From: JBPRGH01 sp051418055
GTDB taxonomy: Bacteria; Bacteroidota; Bacteroidia; Cytophagales; Cyclobacteriaceae
NCBI GenBank assembly: GCA_051418055.1
Contig: JBPRGH010000103.1
Coordinates: forward strand, 62,001-126,000
Length of the DNA stretch: 64,000 nt
Reading direction: 5' to 3'
The first letter of the stretch is position 1. Every line of letters starts with the position of its first letter. The position numbers were made by a program, and so were the translations under genes. Positions 1 through 8,088 of this stretch are shown here, piece by piece. Under the pieces are notes generated by a model, which did not search any database, was not told where the DNA came from, and saw only the letters and a list, made by a program, of their open reading frames with translations.

Positions 1-1
1 T

Positions 2-454
2 TTCTATTTCATCTACCGCAGGACAGATGATGAAGCAACTACGGCTGATTTAACTTCTCAGACATTTTACATTGCACTGAAAAAGCTTTCAAAATATAAA
101 AACCATGGATTGCCATTTTCTGCATGGCTATTCAGGATAGCGGCGAATGAAATAAATAAATACTATAGAAGCCAAAAGAAATCAAAAAGGGTCTATAGCC
201 TTGAAGAAAGCCGCATAATAGAAATAATTGAAGAAGCCGGCGAAGAGGGTAATGAGGAAAAAATAGGTAAAGTAATAGCGGCATTAAATGCTTTGCCAAC
301 AGAAGTAATTGAGATAATGGAGCTTCGGTTTTATGAGGAGAAAAGCTTTAAAGAGATAGCCTTTATCCTTGATATCTCGGAGAGCAGCGCAAAAATGCGT
401 GTATACAGAACATTGGAGAAACTTCGTGAGCAAATTGAAAACGGGAACAAATAA
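2..454 (+). CDS. RNA polymerase sigma-70 family (ECF-type) factor, 5' end missing
   Basis: The reading frame is open to the left edge of the window, so the start lies outside it; 150 residues are visible. The first part matches sigma region 2 (a stretch with DLTSQTFYIALKKLSKY, then AWLFRIAANEINKYYR), and the last 60 residues match region 4, a helix-turn-helix reading FKEIAFILDISESSAKMRVYR. An internal TTG at 110 is not the real start because region 2 is coded upstream of it. Such factors direct RNA polymerase to a small regulon, usually for envelope or stress functions. A small membrane protein begins one base after its stop and tonB follows, so the three genes are probably one operon. No classical anti-sigma (FecR or zinc-binding) gene follows. 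The family call is firm; the regulon is unknown. Confidence 0.9.
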   Translation, partial: FYFIYRRTDDEATTADLTSQTFYIALKKLSKYKNHGLPFSAWLFRIAANEINKYYRSQKKSKRVYSLEESRIIEIIEEAGEEGNEEKIGKVIAALNALPTEVIEIMELRFYEEKSFKEIAFILDISESSAKMRVYRTLEKLREQIENGNK

Positions 455-455
455 G

Positions 456-770
456 ATGGGCAACCACGAAATAAGGCTACGGAGAAAAAATATGACTTCG
501 AGGAATATCGAAAGGCATAAAAATTATTATGAGATCATGAGAAGACATAATAAAAGATTGCATGCTAAAAGACTGACAAGGACGCTGATCTATATTCTTT
601 TTGTAATTGGATTGGCGATCATCTTCTACTTTGCAATGGATAAACTTGAACGCGTTGATAATAAAAATTCCGGCCGGAATTCAACTTATGTTTTACCTAA
701 ATTAGAAAACAATGGAAACGAAAAAAGATCCCCGGAAAAATGTGTACCGATTGAGCAATTTATGGTTTAA
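456..770 (+). CDS. small single-pass membrane protein between sigma factor and TonB
   Basis: The ORF codes for 104 residues if it starts at the ATG at 456, one base after the sigma-factor stop. A second in-frame ATG at 492, behind a GGAG, would give 92 residues. It has a very basic N-terminal half (many R, K and H), one hydrophobic segment of about 23 residues (TLIYILFVIGLAIIFYFAM), and a polar tail. The predicted topology is N-in with a short periplasmic tail. It overlaps the start of tonB by 59 bases in another frame, so expression is probably coupled. No family was recognised. By position it could be an anti-sigma factor or a partner of TonB, but neither is shown by the sequence; the overlap also means its 3' end may be shaped by tonB coding. 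Confidence 0.6.
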   Translation: MGNHEIRLRRKNMTSRNIERHKNYYEIMRRHNKRLHAKRLTRTLIYILFVIGLAIIFYFAMDKLERVDNKNSGRNSTYVLPKLENNGNEKRSPEKCVPIEQFMV

Positions 771-1377
771 TCTTGGTCTGCTGCTTACCCTTGCAGCGGT
801 AACTACCGCCTTTGAATGGCGTACTTTATATGAAGGTCCTGTTGTAGATTTTAACGATCCTTCAGACGGGCAGGTGATTGATTATATTCCTCCGACAATC
901 ATTGATCCTCCCCCAAAACCAAAGCCCATACTAGCTAGACCTGTAGAAGCCAAAGAGGATGAAGTTGAAGAGGTAGATCCAGGGGAAATAATTATTGACT
1001 TTACTGATGTTAAATTCCCTGATCCGGTAGAAATGGATGAGCCTGATGATGAGAAAACTGATGAAACTGTTGTATGGGCAGAGAAAATGCCGGAACCAAC
1101 AGGTGGTTATGAGGCCTTCTATAAATACATTAGCAAAAACATAAATTACCCTCCCCAGGCTAAAAGATTAGGTGTGGAAGGAACAGTATATGTCCAATTT
1201 GTAGTGGATGAAAAGGGAGAAATTACAGCTATTGAGATAGCGCGCGGTATAGGTGCAGGTTGTGATAAGGAAGTCATAAGACTAATGGAAAACGCTCCCA
1301 AATGGAACCCCGGAAAACAACGCGCTGTACCTGTTAAGGTGCGGATGATAATGCCAATTAAATTTCAATTACAATAG
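712..1377 (+). CDS. TonB family energy transducer
   Basis: This 221-residue protein has the classical TonB layout: a short cytoplasmic N-terminus, one membrane helix at about residues 16-35, a proline- and acid-rich periplasmic linker (about 50-120, with PPPKPKP), and a C-terminal TonB domain at about 135-221. That domain carries the family signatures NYPPQAKRLGVEGTVYVQF, DEKGEI and PKWNPGKQRAVPVKV. TonB carries proton-motive energy from ExbB/ExbD to outer-membrane receptors; no exbBD gene is in the window. The gene overlaps the small membrane protein upstream and is followed by a strong hairpin terminator, making it the last gene of the sigma-factor operon. Bacteroidota usually have many TonB paralogues, so which receptor it serves is unknown. 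Confidence 0.93.
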   Translation: METKKDPRKNVYRLSNLWFNLGLLLTLAAVTTAFEWRTLYEGPVVDFNDPSDGQVIDYIPPTIIDPPPKPKPILARPVEAKEDEVEEVDPGEIIIDFTDVKFPDPVEMDEPDDEKTDETVVWAEKMPEPTGGYEAFYKYISKNINYPPQAKRLGVEGTVYVQFVVDEKGEITAIEIARGIGAGCDKEVIRLMENAPKWNPGKQRAVPVKVRMIMPIKFQLQ

Positions 1378-1385
1378 CAGGGTTT

Positions 1386-1429
1386 ACAGCATTCCCGAAG
1401 TTGAAAAGTTGATACTTTGGGAATGCTGT
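1386..1429 (+). terminator. intrinsic terminator after tonB
   Basis: An 11-bp perfect inverted repeat (1386-1396 ACAGCATTCCC with 1419-1429 GGGAATGCTGT) encloses a 22-nt loop that can partly extend the stem. It is followed by a T-rich stretch (TTATTCTTAATTCTTT). It lies 9 bases after the tonB stop and separates this operon from the M23 peptidase gene. Confidence 0.8.
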
Positions 1430-1554
1430 TTATTCTTAATTCTTTAACGAAAACTTACTCTGGTAAAAATTTTAAATTAATTTTATACATTATGAAACTA
1501 TTAATTCGTTATTTGTGTAGCAGATTTGACCCTTAAACCTAATTATCTTTAAAA

Positions 1555-2847
1555 ATGCTAAAAAAAGGAGCTTTATTTTTCGCTGTAATGATCGGTGCAG
1601 CAGCTATTTTTTACCTTATACCTACAAAATTTTCTTCACCTGTAATTGCTGATTCCAGTGAAACTATTGTTGAAGATACTATCCCGGTTATACCTCATGA
1701 ACCGCAATATCTTTATGGTATTCCCATTGATTCATTAGTAATAGTAGAAGATAAAGTAAAGCGCAATGAAAGCCTTGCCAGCATTTTATCTGCTTACAAT
1801 GTCCCCCACATTACTATTCACGATCTTGCTCAGCAGGCAAAAGATATTTTCGATGTACGAAAAATAGCCCCAAATAAAAAGTATACTTTATTCTTTTCTC
1901 CGGATTCTGTGCCGCAGGCCAAATCATTGGTTTATGAGGCAAGTGCCCTTGAGTATGTAGTTTTTCATTTTGGCGACAGCATTAAGGTGGATCGTCAGCA
2001 AAAAGAAATTGAAGTAGTTGAAAAGGAAATTTCAGGAGTTATAGAACAATCTTTAGCTGCTACTATAAGTGAATTAGGAGTATCACCTGCACTTACAGAT
2101 AAATTTGCAGATGTATTTGGATGGCAGGTAGATTTTCAGCGCCTTCAGAAAGGTGATCGATTTAAGCTGATCTATGAAGATCTTATTGTTGAAGGAAAAT
2201 CTGTAGGAATAGGTGAAATCAAAGGAATATATTTCGAGCATTTTAACAATCCTTATTATGCAGTACCTTATGATCAGGATGAAGGGATGGATTATTTTGA
2301 TGAAGAAGGAAATAGCCTTAGGAAAGCATTGCTTAAATATCCGATCAAATTTACCCGAATCAGCTCACGTTATACGAAAAACCGCTTCCACCCCGTACAG
2401 AAGAGATATAAAGCCCATTTGGGTACTGATTTTGCTGCCCCTACAGGAACAACAATACGTTCAGTAGGTGATGGCATTGTTCAGGAAGCACGTTATAAGG
2501 GTGGTAATGGCAATTTTGTAAAGATCAGGCATAATGCTACTTATACCACCCAGTACCTGCACATGTCTAAAATTGCCGGTGGGATAAAGCCGGGAACACG
2601 TGTAAAGCAGGGCCAGGTAATTGGTTATGTAGGCAGTACCGGTCTGGCAACGGGCCCTCATCTTTGCTACAGGTTCTGGTTAAACGGCAGACAGGTTGAT
2701 GCCCTTAAAGTAAATCTTCCTCCTTCTGCTCCAATCAAAGCTGATCATAAAGAAGCTTACGAAAAGGTTAAAATGGAAGTTATTGAGAGACTGGATAAGA
2801 TCCCGTTTACAGAAACCTCACCTGAATTTTATGCAGGTGTAAAATAA
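1555..2847 (+). CDS. M23 family metallopeptidase (peptidoglycan hydrolase), membrane anchored
   Basis: This 430-residue protein has an N-terminal hydrophobic segment (about residues 5-22) that is either a signal anchor or an uncleaved signal peptide. The middle (about 60-220) is LysM/opacity-protein-A-like, as in DD-endopeptidases of the MepM/NlpD type. The C-terminal peptidase domain (about 280-385) keeps all M23 hallmarks: zinc ligands H288 and D292 in HLGTD, the second-site H336 in YLHMS, and H369 in GPHLCYRFW. It should cut peptide cross-links in peptidoglycan from the periplasmic side, permitting wall growth or division. It is preceded by a terminator and a 120-bp gap, so it has its own promoter. 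The catalytic set is complete, so it is likely an active enzyme rather than a degenerate activator. Confidence 0.92.
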   Translation: MLKKGALFFAVMIGAAAIFYLIPTKFSSPVIADSSETIVEDTIPVIPHEPQYLYGIPIDSLVIVEDKVKRNESLASILSAYNVPHITIHDLAQQAKDIFDVRKIAPNKKYTLFFSPDSVPQAKSLVYEASALEYVVFHFGDSIKVDRQQKEIEVVEKEISGVIEQSLAATISELGVSPALTDKFADVFGWQVDFQRLQKGDRFKLIYEDLIVEGKSVGIGEIKGIYFEHFNNPYYAVPYDQDEGMDYFDEEGNSLRKALLKYPIKFTRISSRYTKNRFHPVQKRYKAHLGTDFAAPTGTTIRSVGDGIVQEARYKGGNGNFVKIRHNATYTTQYLHMSKIAGGIKPGTRVKQGQVIGYVGSTGLATGPHLCYRFWLNGRQVDALKVNLPPSAPIKADHKEAYEKVKMEVIERLDKIPFTETSPEFYAGVK

Positions 2848-2873
2848 AACATCATACGATAGGAATCGTTTAT

Positions 2874-2897
2874 ACAAGGAGCTAAATGGCTCCTTGT
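2874..2897 (+). promoter_or_regulatory. perfect hairpin just upstream of the patatin gene
   Basis: Nine bases (2874-2882, ACAAGGAGC) pair perfectly with 2889-2897 (GCTCCTTGT) around a 6-nt loop. The left arm contains AAGGAG, a Shine-Dalgarno-like sequence, and the structure ends 7 bases before the ATG at 2905. There is no T-tract, so it is a weak terminator candidate. It could be a transcript-end hairpin for the M23 gene or a structure in the leader of the patatin mRNA. Confidence 0.5.
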
Positions 2898-2904
2898 GCT
2901 GTTT

Positions 2905-5190
2905 ATGAAAAGATCTATTCTACTATTCTTTCTCGTATTTGCTTCTATCCAACTTTTTTCACAAAAGGTGGGGCTGGTGCTTAGTGGCGGCGGAGCCAAA
3001 GGGATAGCACATATAGGCGTTATTAAAGCGCTTGAAGAAAATAATATTCCTATTGACTATGTGGTGGGGACCTCCATGGGAGGTATTATCGGTGGCTTTT
3101 ATGCCGGTGGGTATTCCATTGAAGAAATTGAGTACATTGTATTAAGTGAAGAGTTCCAGAATTGGGTTAATGGCAAACCTGAGAATGGATTTAATTATCA
3201 TTTCTATAAAAAGAAAGATGACGCCTCCATGATAAATATTAGGCTGGCATTGGATTCCTCATTAAATGCAAATCTCAACACTTCGCTGGCCAACGATATG
3301 TCATTAAATTTTGCCCTTGCTGAAAAGCTTGCACAGCCCTCTGCAAATGCAAATTACAATTTTGACAGCCTGATGATCCCTCTGCGTGTTGTAGCTTCCG
3401 AAGTTTTCACACAATCAACAGAAGTAATTAAAAGTGGTACCCTTAATAATGCTTTGCGCGTAACGCTCTCTGTACCCTTTTTCTATAAACCAATTAAAAT
3501 TAACGATCGCTATTTATTCGATGGTGGTATATATAATAATTTTCCTGTAGATGTAGCACAAAAAGAATTTGACCCGGATGTTATTATCGGCTCTAATGTA
3601 TCCTCTACATTATATTCTTCTTATCCACATGATGAGGATGATGAACTGGTAAGTAACTCATTGCTATACATGCTGATGGATAAATCTGACCCGTCTCAGA
3701 TTAAAGAGAGCGGTGTATATATTGAACCCGATCTGGCAGGATATACGGCATTTGATTTTCATAAAGCACAGGGTTTAATAGATAGTGGCTATGTTGCTAC
3801 CATACGCAATATGCCGCTTATTAAATCAAAAGTGGCAGACAGTGTTTCATGTGATGACCTTACCCTGGAGAGAAATAATTTTAATGATAAAAATCGGCCG
3901 TTACGATTTAGTAATGTAGTAGTTCATGATTTTAGTGAACCCCAAAAGAAATTTATTAAAAATTTATTTAAAACTAAAAATGAATATCTTTCGCTACAGG
4001 ACATAAAAAAATCCTATTTCCGATTGATGTCGGAGCCCTACTTCAGAAATATATATCCAAATATAAGTTTTGATAGCCTCAGCAGCACCTTTATTTTAGA
4101 ATTGTACGGTCGCCCAAAAAATGACCTGAGTTTAAATATTGGAGGAAATATCAGCTCCCGGAATATCAGCTCAATTTTCCTTGGCGGAAGTTTTTATTAC
4201 TTCAACAGCTTTTTAGTTAATCCCACTTTTAATTTTTATGCGGGAAATTTTTATAAGTCAGCACAGCTAAAAACCAGGTCATATTTTCCCACCCTTGGAA
4301 ATGTATATATCGAGCCGGAGTTTACCTATAACTACTGGAATTACCTGGATGTAAAGGATATACTTATAAAAGATCATTTTCCCACAATCCTTGAGCGTGT
4401 GGACAGAAACTATGGGATGAATATTGGTATGCCACTGGGTGAAAACTATAAGCTCCAGTTAAAGGGTTCATATGTTTATAATAACGACTATTACAGCAAT
4501 GATCGTAGATTTTCTTTGCAGGATACACTTGATCTTTTACACATCAATGGACTAAAAACTACTGTCGAGGTCAGTAAAAATACATTAAACAGAAAGCAAT
4601 TTGCCAATGATGGAAAGATGTTTAAGGCCAGCTTAAGTCACCATAACCTGCAAAGCAGATATACTCCGGGATCAACTTCTTTAATTGAAGAAGAGTTAAA
4701 TGATGAACATAGCTGGTTTAAAGGAGCTGTGCATTTGGAACAGTATTTTAGAAAAAAGAAACACAGTACAGGGTATGAACTTAAAGCTGTTTACTCCAAC
4801 CAACCTATTTTATATAATGAAATGGGGACATTAATAAACCTGCCTGCTTTTTATCCCTTAATAGATAGCCGTACACGGATCCTGCAGAATTTTCGCAGCT
4901 CCATCTTTATTGCAGGAGGCATGAAGTATGTATATAGTGTCAATAAAACCGTAGACGCCAGGCTTGAAGCATATGCCTTTAAAAGTTTAACTACGCTATT
5001 TGAAAGAAATGAAAAAACGCTTCAGGAAGAGCATAGCAGGATCAGCCTGGCGTTATCTTCGGCTTTGGTTTATCATTCCCCTGTAGGCCCTTTAAGTTTT
5101 AATTTAAATTTTTACAATGACCCTGAAACAAATATTGGCCTCTTTCTGAATTTTGGATATTTAATATTTAATGATCCTTCTCTGGAGTAA
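2905..5190 (+). CDS. secreted patatin-like phospholipase with C-terminal outer-membrane barrel
   Basis: The start chosen is the ATG at 2905, which begins a clean signal peptide (MKRSILLFFLVFASIQLFSQ); a GTG nine bases upstream lies inside a hairpin. The mature protein opens with a patatin domain (about 21-310): oxyanion motif GGGAKG at 28-33, nucleophile S57 in GTSMG, and catalytic D206 in DGG. The rest, to residue 761, is rich in alternating aromatic and polar residues and ends in a beta-strand pattern, as in the bacterial surface antigen (BamA-like) barrel of PlpD/RssA-type autosecreted lipases. The enzyme should hydrolyse phospholipid acyl esters at the outer membrane or cell surface. It stands as a single gene between the M23 peptidase and OmpA genes. 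The catalytic dyad is complete; the substrate is unknown. Confidence 0.9.
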   Translation: MKRSILLFFLVFASIQLFSQKVGLVLSGGGAKGIAHIGVIKALEENNIPIDYVVGTSMGGIIGGFYAGGYSIEEIEYIVLSEEFQNWVNGKPENGFNYHFYKKKDDASMINIRLALDSSLNANLNTSLANDMSLNFALAEKLAQPSANANYNFDSLMIPLRVVASEVFTQSTEVIKSGTLNNALRVTLSVPFFYKPIKINDRYLFDGGIYNNFPVDVAQKEFDPDVIIGSNVSSTLYSSYPHDEDDELVSNSLLYMLMDKSDPSQIKESGVYIEPDLAGYTAFDFHKAQGLIDSGYVATIRNMPLIKSKVADSVSCDDLTLERNNFNDKNRPLRFSNVVVHDFSEPQKKFIKNLFKTKNEYLSLQDIKKSYFRLMSEPYFRNIYPNISFDSLSSTFILELYGRPKNDLSLNIGGNISSRNISSIFLGGSFYYFNSFLVNPTFNFYAGNFYKSAQLKTRSYFPTLGNVYIEPEFTYNYWNYLDVKDILIKDHFPTILERVDRNYGMNIGMPLGENYKLQLKGSYVYNNDYYSNDRRFSLQDTLDLLHINGLKTTVEVSKNTLNRKQFANDGKMFKASLSHHNLQSRYTPGSTSLIEEELNDEHSWFKGAVHLEQYFRKKKHSTGYELKAVYSNQPILYNEMGTLINLPAFYPLIDSRTRILQNFRSSIFIAGGMKYVYSVNKTVDARLEAYAFKSLTTLFERNEKTLQEEHSRISLALSSALVYHSPVGPLSFNLNFYNDPETNIGLFLNFGYLIFNDPSLE

Positions 5191-5233
5191 AGGCAAAAAA
5201 TTTATATATTCAATACTTTTATATTTATTATTC

Positions 5234-5241
5234 TATTTTTG
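5234..5241 (+). promoter_or_regulatory. candidate -7 element (TAnnTTTG) for the ompA-like gene
   Basis: TATTTTTG matches the Bacteroidota -7 consensus TAnnTTTG and lies 29 bases before the ATG at 5271. No good TTTG -33 element was seen at the usual spacing, and the region is very AT-rich, so a chance match is possible. Confidence 0.35.
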
Positions 5242-5270
5242 TGAATCTTACCAGCAGCTATATAGTATTT

Positions 5271-7283
5271 ATGAAGCGTATTTTCCTTACTCTTGGCTTA
5301 TTGTTATTCGTGACATATCAGATCTCAGCCCAAACCGTTCAATGGGCCACTGAGGTATTAGAATTTTCATCAGAGCTTACTCCTATACAATATTCCGCAA
5401 AACAAATATTGGGAAAACCAAACGTGCTACCTGCCGGTGGGGAAAGCCCAAATGCATGGACCCCAGACAGGCCTGACAGAAAAGAATTTATTAAAGTTGG
5501 TTTTGAAAATCCTATAAATATAAAACAGATAGCCATTGCGGAATCTTATAACCCAAGTGCGCTTTATAAAATTTTTGTATATGATACCGAAGGAAATGAA
5601 TATCTGATCAACACGTTCAGGCCAAGGACAATCCCCTATAAAGGACGGATGCTGAATATGTTTTTACAGGAAACTTCCTATAAGGTAGCAGCAATAAAAA
5701 TGGAATTTGATGGTGCTGCCGTACCTGACTATTTTAGTATTGATGCCATTGCCATTTCTGATTCCGATATTCCAATTGTTGCCGTAATTGATATCCCTGA
5801 TGCCATTAGTGAGGAGATCTACATTGAAAGGTTGAGCGAAAATGTAAACAGCCGTTATAAAGAATATAAGCCACTTCTTTCCCCTGATGGGGCAACTCTT
5901 TATTTCAGTAGAAAGAACCACCCCCAGAATGTTGGCGGGGAAGAGGATCCTGAAGATATCTGGTATTCAGAATGGGACAGCACCAAAAACGAATGGGCAC
6001 TTGCCAGAAATCTAAGAGAGCTTAATAATGAAGGTCCTAATTTCATCAGCTCTGTAACACCCGATGGAAAAACAGTAGTTCTGCTATTGGGAAATCGCTA
6101 TCTGGATAATGGTAATATGATGGCTGGTTTATCCTTTAGCAGCAATGAAGGCGGTTCCTGGAGTGAACCGCAGGATGTTGAGATTGAGAATGATTATAAT
6201 TTTTCAGAAAAAGCGAATTATTTTCTTACCAATAGCCGCAAATCAATAATCATGTCTGTAGAACGTGAAGATACCGAGGGTGGCCGCGATCTTTATGTCA
6301 GCTTCTTACAACCCGACAGCACATGGTCAGAGCCACTTCATATGGGTGACATAATTAATTCGGCCGGTGAAGAATCATCTCCTTTCCTTGCCGCTGATGA
6401 TAAAACTTTATATTTCTCTTCAGATGGATTTAGTGGATTTGGGGGTACTGATGTTTTCGTTACCACCAGATTGGATGATACCTGGACCAACTGGACTGAA
6501 CCGGAAAATCTAGGTCCGGATGTAAATTCGGAACTTGAAGACCTTTTCTTTAATATACCGGCCACAAGTGAATATGCCTATTATTCACGTGGTGTAAGTG
6601 AAGAAGATACGGATATTTTTAGAGTAGAGATGCCTTTATTCAAGCGTCCTGATCCGGTAATCCTTGTTAAAGGGAAACTTATAGATTCCAAAACGAAAGA
6701 ACCTATCGAAGCAAAAATTGTGTATGAGCGACTCCCTGATGGAAAGGAGCTTGGGATGATCAAATCGAATCCTGAAACAGGAGAATTTGAACTATTGTTA
6801 CCCGCAGGAGAACAATACAGCATACGAGCTGAGGCTGAAGGATATATTGCTGAAACTATTCCACTTGATCTCAGGGAAGAAAAAAGATATGATATTACAA
6901 TTGATCAACAAACCCTGCAGCTTGTACCTATTGAGGAAAAAGCTGTTGTTACTTTGAACAGTGTGTTCTTCGACTTTGATAAAGCCACCTTAAAAGAGGA
7001 ATCCAAACCTGAGCTTAACCGGATTGTAAAGCTGATGAATGAACGTGAAGGTATGGTAATTGAGATACGTGGACATACTGACGCAACTGGCCCTGAAGAT
7101 TACAATATGCAGCTATCTAAAAGAAGAGCGATGGCGGTCCAGAATTATTTAAAATCTCAGGGAATAGATCCCGAGAGATTAAATGTTGAGTATTTTGGTG
7201 AATCAAAACCTATTGCAACAAATGAAACTGCCGAAGGCAGAAAATTGAACAGAAGAGTTGAATTTGAAATAGTGAAAGAGTAA
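5271..7283 (+). CDS. OmpA family protein with PD40 propeller and carboxypeptidase-regulatory-like domain
   Basis: The ATG at 5271 starts a signal peptide (MKRIFLTLGLLLFVTYQISAQ); the upstream in-frame GTG at 5241 is inside a promoter-like element. In order, the 670-residue protein has a discoidin-like N-terminal region (about 25-165), a WD40/PD40-type propeller (about 185-440; repeats such as LSPDGATLYFSR and LAADDKTLYFSSDGFSG), a carboxypeptidase-regulatory-like beta-sandwich (about 455-540), and a C-terminal OmpA domain (about 560-670) with HTDATG and LNRRVEFEI, the peptidoglycan-binding Asp and Arg. It should sit in the periplasm or outer membrane tethered to the wall. Similar architectures occur in proteins linked to type IX secretion or gliding (PorE-like), but that role is not demonstrated here. 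Confidence 0.88.
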   Translation: MKRIFLTLGLLLFVTYQISAQTVQWATEVLEFSSELTPIQYSAKQILGKPNVLPAGGESPNAWTPDRPDRKEFIKVGFENPINIKQIAIAESYNPSALYKIFVYDTEGNEYLINTFRPRTIPYKGRMLNMFLQETSYKVAAIKMEFDGAAVPDYFSIDAIAISDSDIPIVAVIDIPDAISEEIYIERLSENVNSRYKEYKPLLSPDGATLYFSRKNHPQNVGGEEDPEDIWYSEWDSTKNEWALARNLRELNNEGPNFISSVTPDGKTVVLLLGNRYLDNGNMMAGLSFSSNEGGSWSEPQDVEIENDYNFSEKANYFLTNSRKSIIMSVEREDTEGGRDLYVSFLQPDSTWSEPLHMGDIINSAGEESSPFLAADDKTLYFSSDGFSGFGGTDVFVTTRLDDTWTNWTEPENLGPDVNSELEDLFFNIPATSEYAYYSRGVSEEDTDIFRVEMPLFKRPDPVILVKGKLIDSKTKEPIEAKIVYERLPDGKELGMIKSNPETGEFELLLPAGEQYSIRAEAEGYIAETIPLDLREEKRYDITIDQQTLQLVPIEEKAVVTLNSVFFDFDKATLKEESKPELNRIVKLMNEREGMVIEIRGHTDATGPEDYNMQLSKRRAMAVQNYLKSQGIDPERLNVEYFGESKPIATNETAEGRKLNRRVEFEIVKE

Positions 7284-7331
7284 ATTAGAAAAAAGATCAG
7301 GATCGATATCTGATTTCAAAAGATAAAAAAG

Positions 7332-7358
7332 TGAAGGATGGTTACTTATTATCCTTCA
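7332..7358 (+). terminator. hairpin between the two ompA-like genes
   Basis: TGAAGGAT (7332-7339) pairs with ATCCTTCA (7351-7358) around an 11-nt loop and is preceded by an A-run. The T-tract on the plus strand is weak, so termination is likely but partial. Its position argues against the in-frame ATG at 7338 being the start of the next gene. Confidence 0.5.
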
Positions 7359-7388
7359 TTGCTGATAAACATTAACCGAGCGCCCGTG

Positions 7389-8069
7389 ATGATTAAATAT
7401 TTATTTTTTATAATCACCCTGTTTTTTACTCTGGGATCTTTGCTTGCGCAAAATGCTGAAGAGAAGTGGTCAGTAGAAGGGGCAATAGTAAATGCAACTA
7501 CTAAAGATCCTGTTTCGGCTAAAATTGTGTACGAGAGCCTTCCTTATGGCAGTAATATTGGAATATTAGAGGGAGAAAGTTTCAGCTTCTTCATTCCTAA
7601 AGAAATGGAGTATCAAATCAGGATAGAAGCAGAAGGTTATTCGCCATATACCCATAATATAAGCTTGCACGAATTCCAGGAAGGTCATTTTTACAGAGTT
7701 ATAGAACTTATGCCTAATGGGGTCAATCAGCTGATACGATTAGAGAAGTTGATTTTTGCCTTGGGGAAAGCCAAAATAACAAAAGAGTCATATAAGGAAC
7801 TTGATATAATCCTGGAAATGTTAAATGAAAATCCTGATATGATCATCCAGCTGGAGGGGCATACTGATTATAGAGGTAATGAAAAAGCTAATATGAAGCT
7901 TAGCGAAGCTCGTGTAGAATCCGTTCAAAAATATCTCATTGGTCGCGGGGTCGATAAGAAAAGAATTAAAACAAAAGCTTTTGGAGGCAGCCAGCCCCTC
8001 TCCCGAAATGATGATCCGGATTCCCGAGAAAAAAACAGACGTGTAGAAGTAAGGATCCTATCTAATTAA
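7389..8069 (+). CDS. short OmpA family protein (second copy)
   Basis: The ATG at 7389 begins a good signal peptide (MIKYLFFIITLFFTLGSLLAQ); the ORF is open from 7338 but that ATG is inside a hairpin. The 226-residue product has a carboxypeptidase-regulatory-like sandwich (about 25-105) and an OmpA domain (about 110-226) with EGHTDYRGN and KNRRVEVRI. It resembles the last 220 residues of the upstream OmpA-family protein in domain order and wording (AKIVYE, EAEGY, NRRVE), so it looks like a duplicated C-terminal half lacking the propeller. The first strand of its OmpA domain (LIRLEKLIFALGKAKI) departs from the usual FDFD pattern. A wall-binding role is probable; the specific function is unknown. 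Confidence 0.85.
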   Translation: MIKYLFFIITLFFTLGSLLAQNAEEKWSVEGAIVNATTKDPVSAKIVYESLPYGSNIGILEGESFSFFIPKEMEYQIRIEAEGYSPYTHNISLHEFQEGHFYRVIELMPNGVNQLIRLEKLIFALGKAKITKESYKELDIILEMLNENPDMIIQLEGHTDYRGNEKANMKLSEARVESVQKYLIGRGVDKKRIKTKAFGGSQPLSRNDDPDSREKNRRVEVRILSN

Positions 8070-8088
8070 TTTTCTGTTATAATCACTT

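Noticed and set aside
369..455. N-terminal extension of the small membrane protein
   Set aside because: The frame is open from 369 but overlaps sigma region 4; ATG 456 or 492 gives the natural boundary.
2874..2897. Confident transcription terminator
   Set aside because: The stem is perfect but lacks a T-tract and lies within 7 bases of a start codon.
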